Source: Phlegmacium glaucopus
Taxonomy: Eukaryota; Basidiomycota; Agaricomycetes; Agaricales; Cortinariaceae
DNA: 64,000 nucleotides
NCBI GenBank assembly: GCA_015039465.1
Contig: MU130240.1
Span: 146,647 to 210,646, forward strand
Direction: 5' to 3'
Every line of letters starts with the position of its first letter. Position 1 is the first letter of the stretch. The position numbers and the translations under genes were made by a program. Shown one piece after another: positions 22,068 through 33,687 of the stretch. The notes beneath the pieces were generated by a model. It made no database searches, was not told the DNA's origin, and saw only the letters and a list, made by a program, of their open reading frames with translations.

Positions 22068-22205
22068 TAATTTTAAATTTAGTCTAGTTTGTTGACCAGT
22101 AGTTAGCTTCTTCACTTTTTAGCTTTTCACTTTTTGCGAAACCCAGAAAAGGCTGAAAAGGGTTGAAAAGTGAAAAAGTAAAATGCTAACTTGCTGATGA
22201 CTATA

Positions 22206-23119
22206 CACCCTTTACATAATCACATCCGTTGCAGATCTGACTTTAGTCGCCGTGGGATTCGGAAACACCACCGTATCTCACCGGCGGCAACATCCGAAAG
22301 GACACGTGCTGTGTTTTTCTTCCCATCTCTCGAAGCTTGACAGCGTTCTCCATGAGCTTCCCTTCTATGTGATACCTTTTTTAAATTGATCTTCTACACT
22401 CGCTTACTATAATGTATACCGTTTTATCACAATCTTTCAGCATCAAATTGTGCCATTGCTAGCAACTGCAATACCACTTTGTCATGATGTAAATGGGCCT
22501 TGTTCATGCGTAAAATGTGGAGGCCTTTTTGCGGTGTGTCTCTTCACTTCAATAAAAAGATTAAGCCCGTTTCATTCTTTCAAATGTCCTTTTTCCCTGA
22601 CTCGATGCATCTGTTTTCGACCTATTACGACCCACACAGCTCATCTTAGACCTCTTTTTTGCTCCAATAGCTACTAACAAACTACTGAGATTTAGATGAT
22701 CAATCAATCGTGTACGTAGCGTACACGATTGATTGATCATCTAAATCTCCCCGTCAGTCTGACTCTTTACTCTTACATAATATTCAATAACTTTTCGACT
22801 GCATAGGCCCGGATCAAACGTTCTACCTAGGACTTGCAGTAGATCAGGTTACGTTGTGTTTTGATTATCTAACAAAGCAGTGACACCGCAAATGATTTCC
22901 TGTTGCATCATGATAGACTTGTTCATAGTAGGCCATTTGGTGAGTACAAGGTGAGCAGCACGCGATTATATTATTGAAAGAAGGCTGATTTGCAAGAGTT
23001 TACTTATTTACGCCGATCAAGAACAATAGATTCTGAGGCAATCCAGAAACGATGGCCGGGTCTGGAGTATATAGGATGATGTTCATGGGTTTGACTATGC
23101 GAAGCCCCATACTGCTACC
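22206..23119. other. Intergenic with a perfect palindrome
   Basis: The first 70 bp resume the segmental duplication interrupted by the Plavaka-like element. A perfect 63-bp palindrome lies at 22687-22749. The final part holds a TATA motif (GTATATAGG, about 50-60 nt before the ATG) for the 7-TM gene, and this promoter is shared with the inverted paralogue at 56.1 kb. Confidence 0.6.
22687..22749. repeat. Perfect 63-bp palindrome (30-bp arms, 3-nt loop)
   Basis: Arms 22687-22716 and 22720-22749 are exact reverse complements around TAG. The left arm starts GAGATTTAGATGATC. No coding potential. Confidence 0.95.
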
Positions 23120-24251
23120 ATGTCACGTCTCACCGTCCTCGAGGCCACTTTCATTGGAACCGTTCTGGAAGGCCTGACCTACGGTAAAAATCCATGATAT
23201 ACTACGATCTCCCTACACCCGTTCAATCTATTTAATCTGCAGGACTTTACTGCGTCTTATTTGTTCTGTATATCCAGGTTCATACACGGAGGAAGAGAGT
23301 TGACAGAACCCTCCTCATTTATCCCCTATCAACGCTGTTTGTGCTAAGTACTGCTTTTTTCGTTCTTGATTTTATTCAGGAATTTTTGACGATTGTGAGT
23401 GAGGCACCTATGACTGGCGCCTAGATCATGACTTAATTCATATAAACTCATAGATGCGTGGACAAAGCGGACAATTTCTAGTATGGCGTATCAACATAAT
23501 TAACAGCACCTTTTATGTTTTTATCGATTTCATCGCTCAAGGGGTCATGGTACGTTGTAATTTTTTATTTTTTTAAAAAAACCCTGAATTTTATTCATCC
23601 GTCGCACCTTAGATGTACCGTTGCTGGGTAGTGTGGAATCGCCAAGTGCTCGTTATAGTTGTTCCTTTCATTTTATCAATAATATCGCTCGGTATGTCAA
23701 GCTAAAACTCACTACAAACTCTAACGCTTGGCTTAACTCTACGATGCAGCCACTTCATTAACATTAGTCGGCGAGTTGGTCATACTTGGAAAGACACAGC
23801 AATTCAGTCATCCGCCAGTCTGGTTTTTTCCTATCGGAATATTGTCTTTCTCTCTATCTCTAGTCGTGAACGCCATATTCACTGGCTTGCTAGTATTCAA
23901 AATCGTCAAGACATCTCTGGCATTTCGACGATCGTGTGCCCGTAATCCTGGGGGGAAAAACGACCTTCTACCCCTCTTATGCATCTTAATCGAATCAGGC
24001 GTAGTACTGTTCGTGGTTGAATTACTTTGGGTCGTATTATTTAGCCTTAACTCCAACGAGTTCTATGTGTTCAGCGGACCGACCGCCATGACTTATGTGT
24101 GTGCCTATTCTCTCACGCACTCTTCTATCATTTAATATTTCTTTTTTTTCAACAGGGAATTATACCGACAATGATCGTGGTGCGGGTCGGAATGAGAAAT
24201 GCCAACAATCATCAGACTTCATCTTTGAAAAGCAGTATTCAGTTTGCGTGA
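23120..24251 (+). CDS. Seven-transmembrane basidiomycete membrane protein, copy 1
   Basis: Six exons: 23120-23183, 23243-23394, 23454-23549, 23613-23691, 23750-24096 and 24156-24251. They total 834 nt (277 aa) with consistent phases. Hydrophobic segments are LTVLEATFIGTVLEGLTY, GLYCVLFVLYIQ, LLIYPLSTLFVLSTAFFVLD, INSTFYVFIDFIAQG, VLVIVVPFILSIISLATSL, PVWFFPIGILSFSLSLVVNA and LLPLLCILIESGVVLFVVEL, plus GIIPTMIVVRVGMRN. The MYRCWVVWNR motif between segments is typical of a large Agaricomycete family of GPCR-like 7-TM proteins of unknown ligand. The C-terminal tail is short and differs from the inverted paralogue (54891-56087), because the duplication ends near 24226; the last few codons are therefore chance sequence. 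The duplicated promoter has a TATA box. Confidence 0.8.
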
Positions 24252-24540
24252 TGAAAATTCACCTACACCAATCTCCGGGAACACAAATGAATGAGAGTTC
24301 TTCTCGCATAGGTCGGACATTGTATGACCCGAAGGATATCAGCAAACCCTGGGCCGCTCTCACGGATTCTGTAGTAACCCAGTAGTAGCTACAGTTCGAT
24401 AACTTACATAGCCATAGTATCATCATAGTGATCCATAGCTAGTCGTAGTCGCATTTCCCATTAAAATTCCTTTCGCAATTAAATAGACCGACCTTAAATA
24501 AAGCCCGTGCACACCAAGATTACTAAGTATCTAAGTTCGC

Positions 24541-25181
24541 ATGCGATGGCCTGTCCTTGTCTACATGGCTCTAGCTTCAATAGTATCCTCAATATGGCTT
24601 CTCATATGGAGCAGTCCTATAAGGCTTAAATTCTTATATTGTGAGTTTTTATGTCCTGGAGTCGTAATTTACTCACGACTTTCAACACAATTGGTTGGTG
24701 CTTTTTATATTGGACAGACAACCACACACCTTTGCGTAAGCTTATACTGGCAGCCACTCATAACTTTTCCCGATCGTATTTTTAATTCATTTCTAGATGG
24801 GCGAATCAGATGTTTGCCAATGATGATCAAGAACGTGCGGTCGTGCTTGCCTCCATGAAATATGATATATGATCTTTCAATTATCTACAATGATGCGGAG
24901 AATAAGCAAACGATTAATTATAGCATCTGCAACAATATCATCAATGCTTGATGGTCGGTCGTGTTTTATCCGGCGACCGATGCACCCCGGTTCCCCAAGG
25001 GAATGATTGCTATGCTATGTACCATATGCGTAGCTACGCCCGGTATAACTTGGTTGGTCTATTATCTGGAACGCCGGGAATGGCGCTCCAGAGATAACTT
25101 CAACTTGTTGATGGAAGACGTATCTCAAAGTAAAAACTCGGATGATCTTGGCAATTTGGGCCCCTCTAATGCTAGGTGATG
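24541..25181 (+). pseudogene. MFS allantoate/anion-symporter-type transporter, C-terminal remnant
   Basis: Only the C-terminal quarter remains. WRWPVLVYMALASIVSSIW corresponds to a late transmembrane helix. Next come AFYIGQTTT, WANQMFANDDQERAVVLASM and WSVVFYPATDAPRFPKG, then ITWLVYYLERREWRSRD, the strongly conserved end of the Dal5/Seo1/Tna1 (anion:cation symporter) family. A TGA replaces one Trp of the NNIINAWWS segment, and filler sequence breaks the frame after the ASM segment. No 5' part is found upstream, where the duplicated 7-TM gene ends. Confidence 0.75.
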
Positions 25182-25444
25182 GGCAAAGACTTAAAGGAAG
25201 CGTTCATCATACAATACATATACATTTGATATTTGACATTTGACTGATTGTACAAATAACATTGTGAATTTTTACATAAAGCAACAAAAAGCGGGGACAA
25301 GGGGAGCGAGGATGAGGGTATAGCATAACTTGTCGACATCTGGAAGCAATAGGAATCTGTCGGAAATAACATCTGGTAAGTGAGGGTCGAGATCAGGGGG
25401 CCCGAGTTCGATGGATCGGATCAATTGAAAGGTGGGCCTAAATG

Positions 25445-26300
25445 TTAGTGCTGTGTAGGATATGGACGATATGGAGGGGGATCCGTTTCATAACTGCTAG
25501 GTCTTTGTTTCCTCATCGTATCGGTTTCGACCATAGGATCAAACCTCACTGCTGGCACGGCCTCCTCCGATAGTTTCTTCTTGCGTCTTCGCTTGATGAC
25601 ATGGCTTGCGATAACAATGAGAAATATGAGGCTAAGAACACCGATTAAACCAAAAATAGGACCAGGCGGAGCCCTATCCTCCAGAGGGGCTTCTGCGGGG
25701 GCTGTGTTACTCGCAGATGCCTGTCCTCCTGCGGATACTGTCACGGTAACTTGGATAGTGTTCCCGGCGACTGTTGTTACCACAACAGGTGGAGAAGAAT
25801 TTGTGGATGTAGAGGATGAGGAGTAGGAAGTTGTGGAATTCGATGTTCTTTGAGAAAGAAAAACGACACCGAAAAATTAGCCTTTTTTGTATCGTGTTGT
25901 AGAACGGAACCAGTGACTCACGATGAAGAGCTAGTAGTCGAAGGGATGGAGGTTGAAATTTTGAGTTAATCAGTAGGGAGTGGCATATACTCAGAGGAAC
26001 TCATCATACTGGGCAGATATGTTACCGGTTGAGTTGGCCTCTGTTGCTGACGTAGGCGTCATGCCGTTACCACTACCAGAACGACCAATCAATGACAGCT
26101 GGGATCACACACAAGTAGAAAACATACGGGAGATCTGCTAGTAAAAGTACAAAGTTTTGGTAAGATTAATGTGGCACGCGCAGAAAACACCAACTCACCT
26201 GTGGTCCCAGTGAATTGTCTCTCCTGGAGTAACTTCAAATCCTGAGCCTGAACGCTCATCAAATACCAACAAAAGAAACAAGAGGAAAAATCAGGGTGAG
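25445..26300 (-). CDS. Single-TM protein with Ser/Thr-rich ectodomain (partial model)
   Basis: The 3' exon 25847-25445 is clear. It encodes a Ser/Thr-rich stretch, a valine-rich segment (VTTVAGNTIQVTVTVSAGG) and a membrane span (GPIFGLIGVLSLIFLIVIAS). A basic KRRRKKK and a cytoplasmic tail ending PPPYRPYPTQH follow. An upstream exon ends at 25922 with the donor GTGAGT; the splice gives SSSSTSNSTTS in frame. Further exons probably include FEVTPGETIHWDH and a GTGAGT donor near 26200, but I could not fix the start or signal peptide. This layout is common for Agaricomycete cell-surface proteins of unknown function. Confidence 0.5.
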
Positions 26301-27119
26301 TTCAAAGAAGTGAAGGAAAAGGGTTCTGCAACCAGAGGAAACGACTTGGCTTCCAGGCGCCTCGTTCCACCTTAGTCCCAAATAATTGTTCACATGTGAG
26401 GCATACCGTTACCGAGAAGGACATGGTCAACCTTCGACTTCTATTCCTTTTTCATCGGCCTGGGTCCTCGTAGTGAAGGTAGCCCATATAATGATGGAAG
26501 ACAAATCGTGCCATCGAATCCTCGCCAACGGCCATCGGATGTCACAATGTGACATTGTTGACCTTTATCAAATGTTATCTCACCAGTAGGCAAAGCGTCT
26601 GTAGAAGTCCAAGGCCACAAAACACGTATAACGTATAAAGGAAGTGATAGTATTTTTAGGTATGCAGAATCTCTCCACTTATGTCTTTGCAAAGGTGACT
26701 TCTATTCGAAAATCTCGTCTTTCTAGGAATTTGAACGGACATCTGGGCAGAAACGGTGGGTGATGGCTGTATGTAAACAGATGTTCTTTAAAGTTATTCT
26801 AAGTTTGTTGATGTTCCAAAATAACAAGATTCAAACGTTCACCGTTCACCCCCGACGGTGTAATCACCCTCCCAATCACACTCAAGCTGTATGGTTTTCT
26901 TGTCTTCCCAGACCTTGCTCGGACAACAAAGGTGCTCTATGTGTCAAATCAGGGATCCTTATATATCTGATCTTATCGGTAGGAACGCGTTTTGGTGTAC
27001 GAACGGCTCAATGACCCCACTGTACAACGGTTAAAAAGGCGATTGGCGGATATTCCGTGAATCAAATAGGTGGACTTGACGCGCAGTTAGTGTTTTTCTT
27101 TGCTAAAAAAGAGTATAGC
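26301..27119. other. Intergenic, no gene seen
   Basis: Only short random frames. The window may contain the 5' end of the single-TM protein gene near 26300-26500. Confidence 0.4.
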
Positions 27120-27217
27120 TTTATATCCCTCCGGATCGACGACGCTCGCAATTGTGTCTACACTGGTTTGTGCTGCTTGAACGGATCACACCCGCGTGCG
27201 ATGGCCTGTCCCTTTGG

Positions 27218-27746
27218 CCGTATCCCATTGTTCCACAGTCAACCAGGAAAGACGCACTAAAGTGTCTATCTGCCGTGTCCCTTCGTGTCCATCTGTGGCT
27301 TCGTTCTTGGTTCCGTTTGGCCTTCAAATTGTAATTTGGAACTCAATTGGGAAGGGTGTAGGATATAGCCTGGTTGGGATCACCCAGGATTGGAAGGGTA
27401 GTGGTGCTTGGCGATACACGGCTTCCCTTTAGAGACGACATTCTTCCTACCCAAGGTCTCAGTATCGTTGATAATTCTGAAAAGCGAATGTTGTTCGAGG
27501 ACATTTTCGGCAGTTCCGCTTTCTTTAACAACGACTCTGAATCATTAGTCAGCTTCCTCCGTGTCGTCACAAGTTCAAAAAGTAGAAGGCAGCCGACATC
27601 ATGAATTGTTCGACAAACCAATATATCTAATGTCTGCCATTGACACTCTGTTCGATCCACTCGTAACATTGTTGTTGAGTACTCAGGGTTCTGATGTTGA
27701 CTTCAAAATACCGGAAGTAGATGAAGAAGAGAGGATGCTACAATGA
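27218..27746 (+). pseudogene. WD40-protein remnant (WDR75/Utp17-like), copy 2
   Basis: Paralogue of the last third of the remnant at 6.6-7.7 kb. It has VPFGLQIVIWNSIGKGV, VVGITQDWKGSGAW and VVVLGDTRLPFRDDILP. After a frameshift come YLMSAIDTLFDPLVTLLLS and an acidic end. The WD-repeat part seen in copy 1 (6635-7060) is absent. Non-functional. Confidence 0.5.
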
Positions 27747-28312
27747 TAGATGACACAGTGAAACGGCCATGTTTTTGCCACCCGTCCAACACGAACCTCA
27801 ATTCAGGGTGAAATGGAATTATTCACTCAGTGTTCAGGACGACCTCTATATTAAGTACCCATCCTTTTGATTCAATACTTTTAATTGTACTAATTTTTTT
27901 TACCACTTAGCAAACCTTCTGGTTCCTTCGAAGGTCAATGAAAAAACGGATCTTGTGCACCGTCTCAAGCCTAATGGGATTTCATGGCATTCCATTCGGA
28001 CTACCGTTTCTACACTTAATTTCCTTGGAATACCGGCAATTTCTAATGTAAACCTCGCTCGACTTAAAAGATAACCAGTTCGGGAGAGGAGAATAACTTA
28101 AATATGTAAAAACATGCAAATTAGTGGGTGCAGTGAGTGCCTAAACGCTAGCAAAAGCTAGCGATTAAGTGGACAGAAATCAATCATTACGAACTACCGC
28201 TTCAACGGATACTTTTTTCCGCTTTTTTCCTTTATAAATCTGGGTAGGTGAAACAGAAGGCTCAAGAGCATGTGGGTTGATGTTTTCGGTGGTAGCCTTT
28301 GTTTAGTATTTT

Positions 28313-29953
28313 CTAATGAATATCTTCTCTAAGTACGCCCTCCATAGGCCTGTTACCGACGGGCACAACGCAAATTGCGTCCACGCTGCCCAAAGCTGCT
28401 GCGAGTTGTCGTCGTTGATATTGTCCCAACTGTTTGGCTATGTCGGCTGACAGATAGAGGTTTTGGAGGGGATATCCAAGCTGTCTCCTGATGCATGCCC
28501 ACCTGGCGATCACATCTATCCCATTCTGGGCACCGATCTCGACGACATCAAGGAAAGCCAGTTTTGGGCAGGGTATATGCTCTGAGGGTTCCTGTGGTTC
28601 GGCAAGTGAGCTCATGGTTTGACAATTATGAAGAAAGAGTTCGAGGAATTGAGATTTGACGGTTCCGATACGGAGGAATGTAAGAAGGGGCATAGACTGT
28701 AACCAGTTGAAAATGCTCATCGATAATCGAGGACCAGGGACAAAGTCAAAGTTGTGTAGAGCCAGGACCTTGATTTTGGGCATGTTTGACCTCAGGCGGT
28801 CATATAACCTCCAGTAGTCTTCTCCAGCAAGATTCGTAAGCGTAAGGTACACAACGTTCGGGGCGAATATCTGGGCACAAACATCAGTAGCGTGCTGGAC
28901 AGTGAAATTTTTTAAGCTGAGCATTCTGAGTGAGGGAATGTGAACAGGCTCCAACCCCCGAGTTATTATATTTGACCATCCATGACCAGCTCCATCCAAA
29001 AATAATATTTGTAAGGCCGGCGAGCGACCAAGCAACGCAGGGAATTGGACGAGAGTAGACGCTTTTTGCAGAGGTAGTTGACGTAGGTGAAGAGCGGTGA
29101 GGTTGGTAAGGACGGAAGTCGTCCAATCTATGTTTACCCTATTCAAGGTCAAATTTTTGAGGGAGGGCACAGTGGCGCCACCGAAGAGAGGTATTGGTTT
29201 GTAACTGGGTTTGTAGCCGGTACCTAATCCAGAGCGGTGCATCTCGAATTGTTCCAATATCATAGGGCAGCCTCTCTTTTGTACGACACGGAAAGCATCG
29301 AGAACGACCAGAATAGGGTCCCACTCCTGAAAAATTATCACGATCTTACGGATGTTGGATATTTTATCAAAAAGCCTTTTGAGCAAGTTGTGCAATGTCG
29401 GAACCGATATGGGTCCTCCCTTCCTATCATTGATTCGAACGTCTAGGGGAGCGTTGGCACTTCTTTCAAGCCAGGTGAGAGACCTTTCAAAGTTGGGTAG
29501 GTCCTCAAACCAGATGTCATTCCATAGCAGAGGATCGTTCAAGGTTATTTCTCGCCAATGTCCACAAACCCATGTCAACCACAGACGCCATCGAATACCA
29601 AGTTCCGGTCCCACCGCTGACCAAATTACATAGCGGAAGATGTTGGTCAGAACCTCTGGTGGAAAATCATTGATCCTGAAGATGCGACCGAAGCGAATTC
29701 TGTAGTCCATACGCGCCATTGATAAAGATTGTTCAAGTTGTAGTGACCTTTTCGGCATCATTTGGAATTGCGTGGCCTCCAAATCACGGATGTTCCTTAT
29801 CCCAAGGTGGGTATGTTCTCGAAAGTGTTGAATCTCAGTGGGCGATAGGACATGAGGTTTCCAATCTTTTATATAAAACATCAGAAATGTTTCTACCGCA
29901 ATTGTTGGGTGGGCACACAAAGGCTGAGCGGTGGTAGAACTGCGTGAGGCCAT
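28313..29953 (-). CDS. F-box-like domain protein, paralogue 2
   Basis: A 546-aa single exon, paralogue of the gene at 8169-9536 with a longer N-terminus (ATG at 29953). The F-box-like motif INDFPPEVLTNIFRYVIW lies near residues 97-114, followed by WRLWLTWVCGHWREITLNDP and LLWNDIW. The C-terminal region is leucine-rich, as in the paralogue, and ends PVGNRPMEGVLREDIH against PGNRPVEEEDLHREDIH. It likely also acts as an SCF substrate receptor. The region encoding the extra first 85 residues is replaced or missing in copy 1, so the true start may be the later MARMDYRIR methionine. Confidence 0.83.
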   Translation of the reverse strand: MASRSSTTAQPLCAHPTIAVETFLMFYIKDWKPHVLSPTEIQHFREHTHLGIRNIRDLEATQFQMMPKRSLQLEQSLSMARMDYRIRFGRIFRINDFPPEVLTNIFRYVIWSAVGPELGIRWRLWLTWVCGHWREITLNDPLLWNDIWFEDLPNFERSLTWLERSANAPLDVRINDRKGGPISVPTLHNLLKRLFDKISNIRKIVIIFQEWDPILVVLDAFRVVQKRGCPMILEQFEMHRSGLGTGYKPSYKPIPLFGGATVPSLKNLTLNRVNIDWTTSVLTNLTALHLRQLPLQKASTLVQFPALLGRSPALQILFLDGAGHGWSNIITRGLEPVHIPSLRMLSLKNFTVQHATDVCAQIFAPNVVYLTLTNLAGEDYWRLYDRLRSNMPKIKVLALHNFDFVPGPRLSMSIFNWLQSMPLLTFLRIGTVKSQFLELFLHNCQTMSSLAEPQEPSEHIPCPKLAFLDVVEIGAQNGIDVIARWACIRRQLGYPLQNLYLSADIAKQLGQYQRRQLAAALGSVDAICVVPVGNRPMEGVLREDIH

Positions 29954-31919
29954 CTATCCGCCATGAAGACATTAGAAAGTTGTTAGGGGTTTGCATTAGT
30001 TAGTAGTATGTGCTAACCTCGGGCTATTCTGAACGAGGGACAAGCAACTGAGATGGAGGAAAAAAGGTGGAGGAAAGGAAGAATGGGGGGCTGAGTTAGA
30101 AACCGTGTCGCTACTGTCCTGCTTCTGGTGTCAAAGGGTGTCATTTACCATATAAAAATCAGGGCTTGACTCACAAGTGAATATTGTAAGATAATCAGGA
30201 GATTGTAGCTGCAGTAGTCTGGATGATGGATATTGGGATAAATTGAGGTGGAACGAGCAAATAGCTTCTGGGATAGGGGGATGAGGATTGACTTGAGTGC
30301 ATAGGGGAGTATTTAAATGATCTGAGCAGTATTCTAACAAGAAGGAACAAAGATGGGTTGGAACAATAGAAAAAAAATCTCCAGGCCTCTGCAAAGGCCG
30401 TAGGAAGCGCCTGATGGGTGTTGTCGGCGAATTTGGTTGTTGGGGCCACAAATTTGGCTAGTTTTGGCGGGTCTCTGTCCGAAAATTTGGCTATTTGGGG
30501 GCAAATTTTTGCTAAGTTAGAAAATTTAATGATGACAGGGCCTCCATGCTCATTAGGTGATATATGAGGCCATAATAGAGGGCGCAACGCTGACAGCTTG
30601 CTGTTGGATCCATCCAAGAGCAACCCAACGGGCCAATGCGCAAACAATTACCTTTTTGGACACGTGGCCACCTCTCCGAATTTGGCTATTTGAGGCCCAG
30701 AAATTTGGCTATTTGAGGGCGATTTTGGACGATTTCCCGGATACCGATCATCAGGAGCTTCCCGGGGCCTCTCTGCGAGTTCCATGGTGATAATTGAGAA
30801 ATCAAGACTCTGAAAGCAGTTCCGCCTTTTCCTGACAATGGGAAATTCCGAAAGACACGCTTCCCTTTCAACAACAAGGTGAGTGCACTAATATAGGCAC
30901 AAGACAAGAGGTATCACTGGCCCATTTATATGACGGTAGACTTTCATGAGCGTTACACGAGGCGAACATATACTGACTTTGGTTGCCGCAAGGGATCTGG
31001 AAACACCGCCGTACATGACCGGCCTGCCTTGGAAATTACCTTCGGAAGCCTTCGGACCGCCGTCACGACATCATAACATTACCTAATCTCAGTCACGCTT
31101 TATGTTTTTGCAACCTGAACCACCATCAGGCTTCGTATGCCTCATCTAGCTGACCCAGCTCTCCCCCACACTGACTTTCCCGAAAAAGAAATAAAACGCA
31201 CGTGCAGCCTTCCAGAGCCTTTTATTTTATTAAAAATTAAATTTTACATCGGCCATATTGCCTAATGGTTAGTGTTCATACATTGTGTAAGCTATGTCCA
31301 CGTCCTTCTGCAGGTCGAATGTTCGATTCCCGGCTTCTGCATTCTTTTGAATCTTTTCTGTACCTCCAATCTTTGCTCCTCCATACGTTTTTGGCTAATT
31401 TTGCTTCTCATTGGTAGTTAATTTTGTTTATATTCTATTTAATTTAATTTTAAGTCATTTTTATTTTTATTTTGACACCAAAGTTGAACCTCCTGTATGA
31501 GTAAGAATAGTATCAAATGGTCATTAAATTAGATAAAATTCGATAAAAATCCAGTATTTTAGTTTTATCACTGAATTGAAAGTGGTTAATTCACTCCAAT
31601 TTTTTTAAACAGAGGTTGGGGTTACTTTTACTACGTTTAAGTGAAAAATTAGGCCAAAGAACTGCAAAAATCAGTGTTAAATTTGTTTATTCACATTTAA
31701 AAACCGGTATATATTCAGTTTAAGGCAATTTAAACTAATTTAAAATTTTCTAGCCCTAAAAACTTTTATATTTAACTATTACCCTTGGTGCTGTGAGGAA
31801 CCTTCTCGATGAACAGAACATCAGTGTGGCTGTGTTAATTCCTTTAAAAGGGTTTCGGTGATGTCCGAAATGTCAGTGTGGGGGAGAGCAAGGGAACTTC
31901 TTCGTATGCCTCATCTTAC
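29954..31919. other. Duplication tail, then AT-rich sequence
   Basis: Up to about 31030 this is the F-box upstream region shared with copy 1, including the MITE-free site near 30735. From 31200 to 31800 the sequence is very AT-rich with TTTAAAATT motifs, with no genes apart from the tRNA-like segment near 31256-31342. Confidence 0.5.
31256..31342 (+). repeat. tRNA-like segment (pseudogene or SINE head)
   Basis: An A-box-like TTGCCTAATGGTTAGTG and a B-box-like GTTCGATTCC are separated by about 45 nt. The acceptor-stem and T-stem positions do not pair, so it is not an intact tRNA gene. AT-rich sequence follows, as in tRNA-derived SINEs. Confidence 0.3.
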
Positions 31920-31925
31920 TCAGTC

Positions 31926-33105
31926 TTGAGGATGGAAATCAAATTTCCCTCGAAATTCCCATCGATATTACTAGTGCAGTCTGCCTAAACCCTCGAAAGT
32001 ATCTTCGATATCTTGGTTGGTGCATCCTCGGTGTTGAGGGAGTTTTAGCCGACGAACAAGGGAATGAAATTCACTGAATGAGAAGCTGCACACATACATT
32101 GTGCCAGTTAATGATCCTCTCGCCCACGCTGTGGATATTGAGGTCATCAAGCAACGACCCCAAGTTCCGTCTGAAACTACTACGGCAACCTGCGAAGATT
32201 TTCGCGACAAGCTATGGCTGTTGCGTGTAGACAGGTCTAGACGGAGGGATGCATATCATTCCTTACCAGAGGGGTGACGAGGTATGTTCACATTGCTCCT
32301 GTCTTGATCTGCTAATTATATGGATTGCGCCAGTGGTTGCAACTGATTATCGACAACCGCCCACATCTTGAAAATCTTGAATCACTCAGCATCAATGATA
32401 TCCGTAACGGCGTTTATGCTGACGATGACCTTCATAATCATTACTTTGACCCACGAGATGTCGTTGTTCTGAAGGTCATTTCCTCCTTTTCCCGCACCTC
32501 TCACCGGCTAACATCGCGACAGATGCCTAATCCCATTCCCGAGACCACCGACGTCCCAGATCGAGCCCAACGCCTTGATTTAGACCCAAGTTGCAGCTTC
32601 CCGGAAACATCTCGATACACACTTCAATGGATCGTTAGCCCGACACGGCCAGCTATTCGCAACATTTACCAAATAACAACGACGCCGCCTCCTTATACCA
32701 CAATTTACCTGAGCCTGCCGACCTTCTGCTACATTATAACTACGGCGCTGCAGCGGTAAAGCGATGGGGTATAAATATCGGTATTCCGACCAATCGTCCG
32801 GGCATACCCCGACCATCTGTCCACATACAGGGTCCAACAAGGCTCAAACACGATCGTAATGTTGCCGAAGCGGGCTGTAGATAGTACAAGTCAAAAAAGA
32901 CAGCCAGCCGGTAAAGATAGGGGTTCTAGTGACGGTGCGGCAGTTGACTCAGAGATACAGGATAGTTGGCATGAGGATGATGTTATCTTATTTTTCTGGG
33001 GTAACTCAAAGGTGGCTCGGGAAAGGGTTGCTCACGAGGAGCAGGAGCGTAAAGGGTTCACGGAGGAATGGAGGGCTACAGTTACACAAAGTTCGGATCT
33101 ATGCG
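31926..33105 (+). pseudogene. HNH-endonuclease-like protein pseudogene
   Basis: Fragments of an Agaricomycete HNH-domain protein in shifting frames. ISLEIPIDITSAVCLNPRKY and LGWCILGVEGVLADEQG are followed by LAHAVDIEVIKQR. GGMHIIPYQRGDE is then joined, by an intron at about 32281-32331, to WLQLIIDNRPHLENL and INDIRNGVYADDDLH. Later pieces are ESLQWIVS-like, ADLLLHYNYGAAAVKRWG and DVILFFWGNSKVARERVAH, ending EEWRATV. The Cys-containing start of the HNH core (normally between the 'ARD' and 'GG.HIIP' parts) is missing, and stops and frameshifts separate the pieces. Not functional. The family is recalled from memory. Confidence 0.6.
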
Positions 33106-33687
33106 TTGAGTCAATTCTACGCTCTATTTACAATTGCTGATTTTTTTCAAGGCCGTCCACATTTTTCCAATATCCATGTGAGTGGTTCGAGGCCTCCGGA
33201 AACTTCGTCCACGGACTCTGGAGCCCCTGGGCAACTTCCGCCTTCAGTAGCTAATGGAATATGGAAGTCATCGTCAGCGCTCGGTGCCATGGTGGTGGGA
33301 AGCATCTTTGTTGTGGTGACAGTAGCCATTTGCATTGTTATACTCGCTGCATTCGGCGGTGAATGGTTAGAAAGTAGGCGATGCGTCTCTGGCTCAAGGC
33401 CAGGGATTGACAAATGGTCACTTCAAACGCTGCGCTGGGGATTACGTTGTGCAAAACATTTTGCAAGTCATGTAATCCCCTCGAAATGATTGCTACATTG
33501 AACTTGGCCTTGCGAATTTCGGGAACGACTTTGGAATGAGTGGAAAGCCTAAAGCTAGCACTTCGGACACCAGAACCTGAAACACGCAGAGTAGGCGTTT
33601 TCATGATTGGCACTCAGAGGCGTGAAAATCTCTGGATTTTCCGATACAGGCAGCCTTGAGGTAGTCACGCCCTCATGTCCCTTCCTA

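Larger units (their letters stand above)
10939..22205. mobile_element. Plavaka-like (CACTA-superfamily) DNA transposon with nested insertions
   Basis: Ends are imperfect inverted repeats: TATAGTCATCAGTAGTTTAG at the left, and TATAGTCATCAGCAAGTTAG reading inward from the right. Subterminal regions at both ends carry A-rich, AAAAGC/AGCTTTT-type repeats. Inside are two divergent genes, a Plavaka-type transposase (+) and an uncharacterised accessory gene (-). Flanking sequence matches the contiguous paralogous block near 30960-31025, which lacks the element. About 5 kb of the length comes from later insertions: three solo LTRs and one Ty3/gypsy element. Exact termini and the target duplication are uncertain by a few bases. 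Confidence 0.75.
27215..31025. repeat. Segmental duplication, copy 2
   Basis: Direct-orientation counterpart of 7170-10938 plus 22228-22275. It lacks the MITE and the large transposon and so serves as the pre-insertion reference for both. Beyond about 31030 the copies diverge. Confidence 0.85.

Noticed and set aside
32929..33489. 186-aa frame with a TM-like segment (GAMVVGSIFVVVTVAICIVI)
   Set aside because: It starts in the wrong frame of the HNH pseudogene; the TM-like stretch has no exon context, so I do not call a gene, though it could be an orphan exon.
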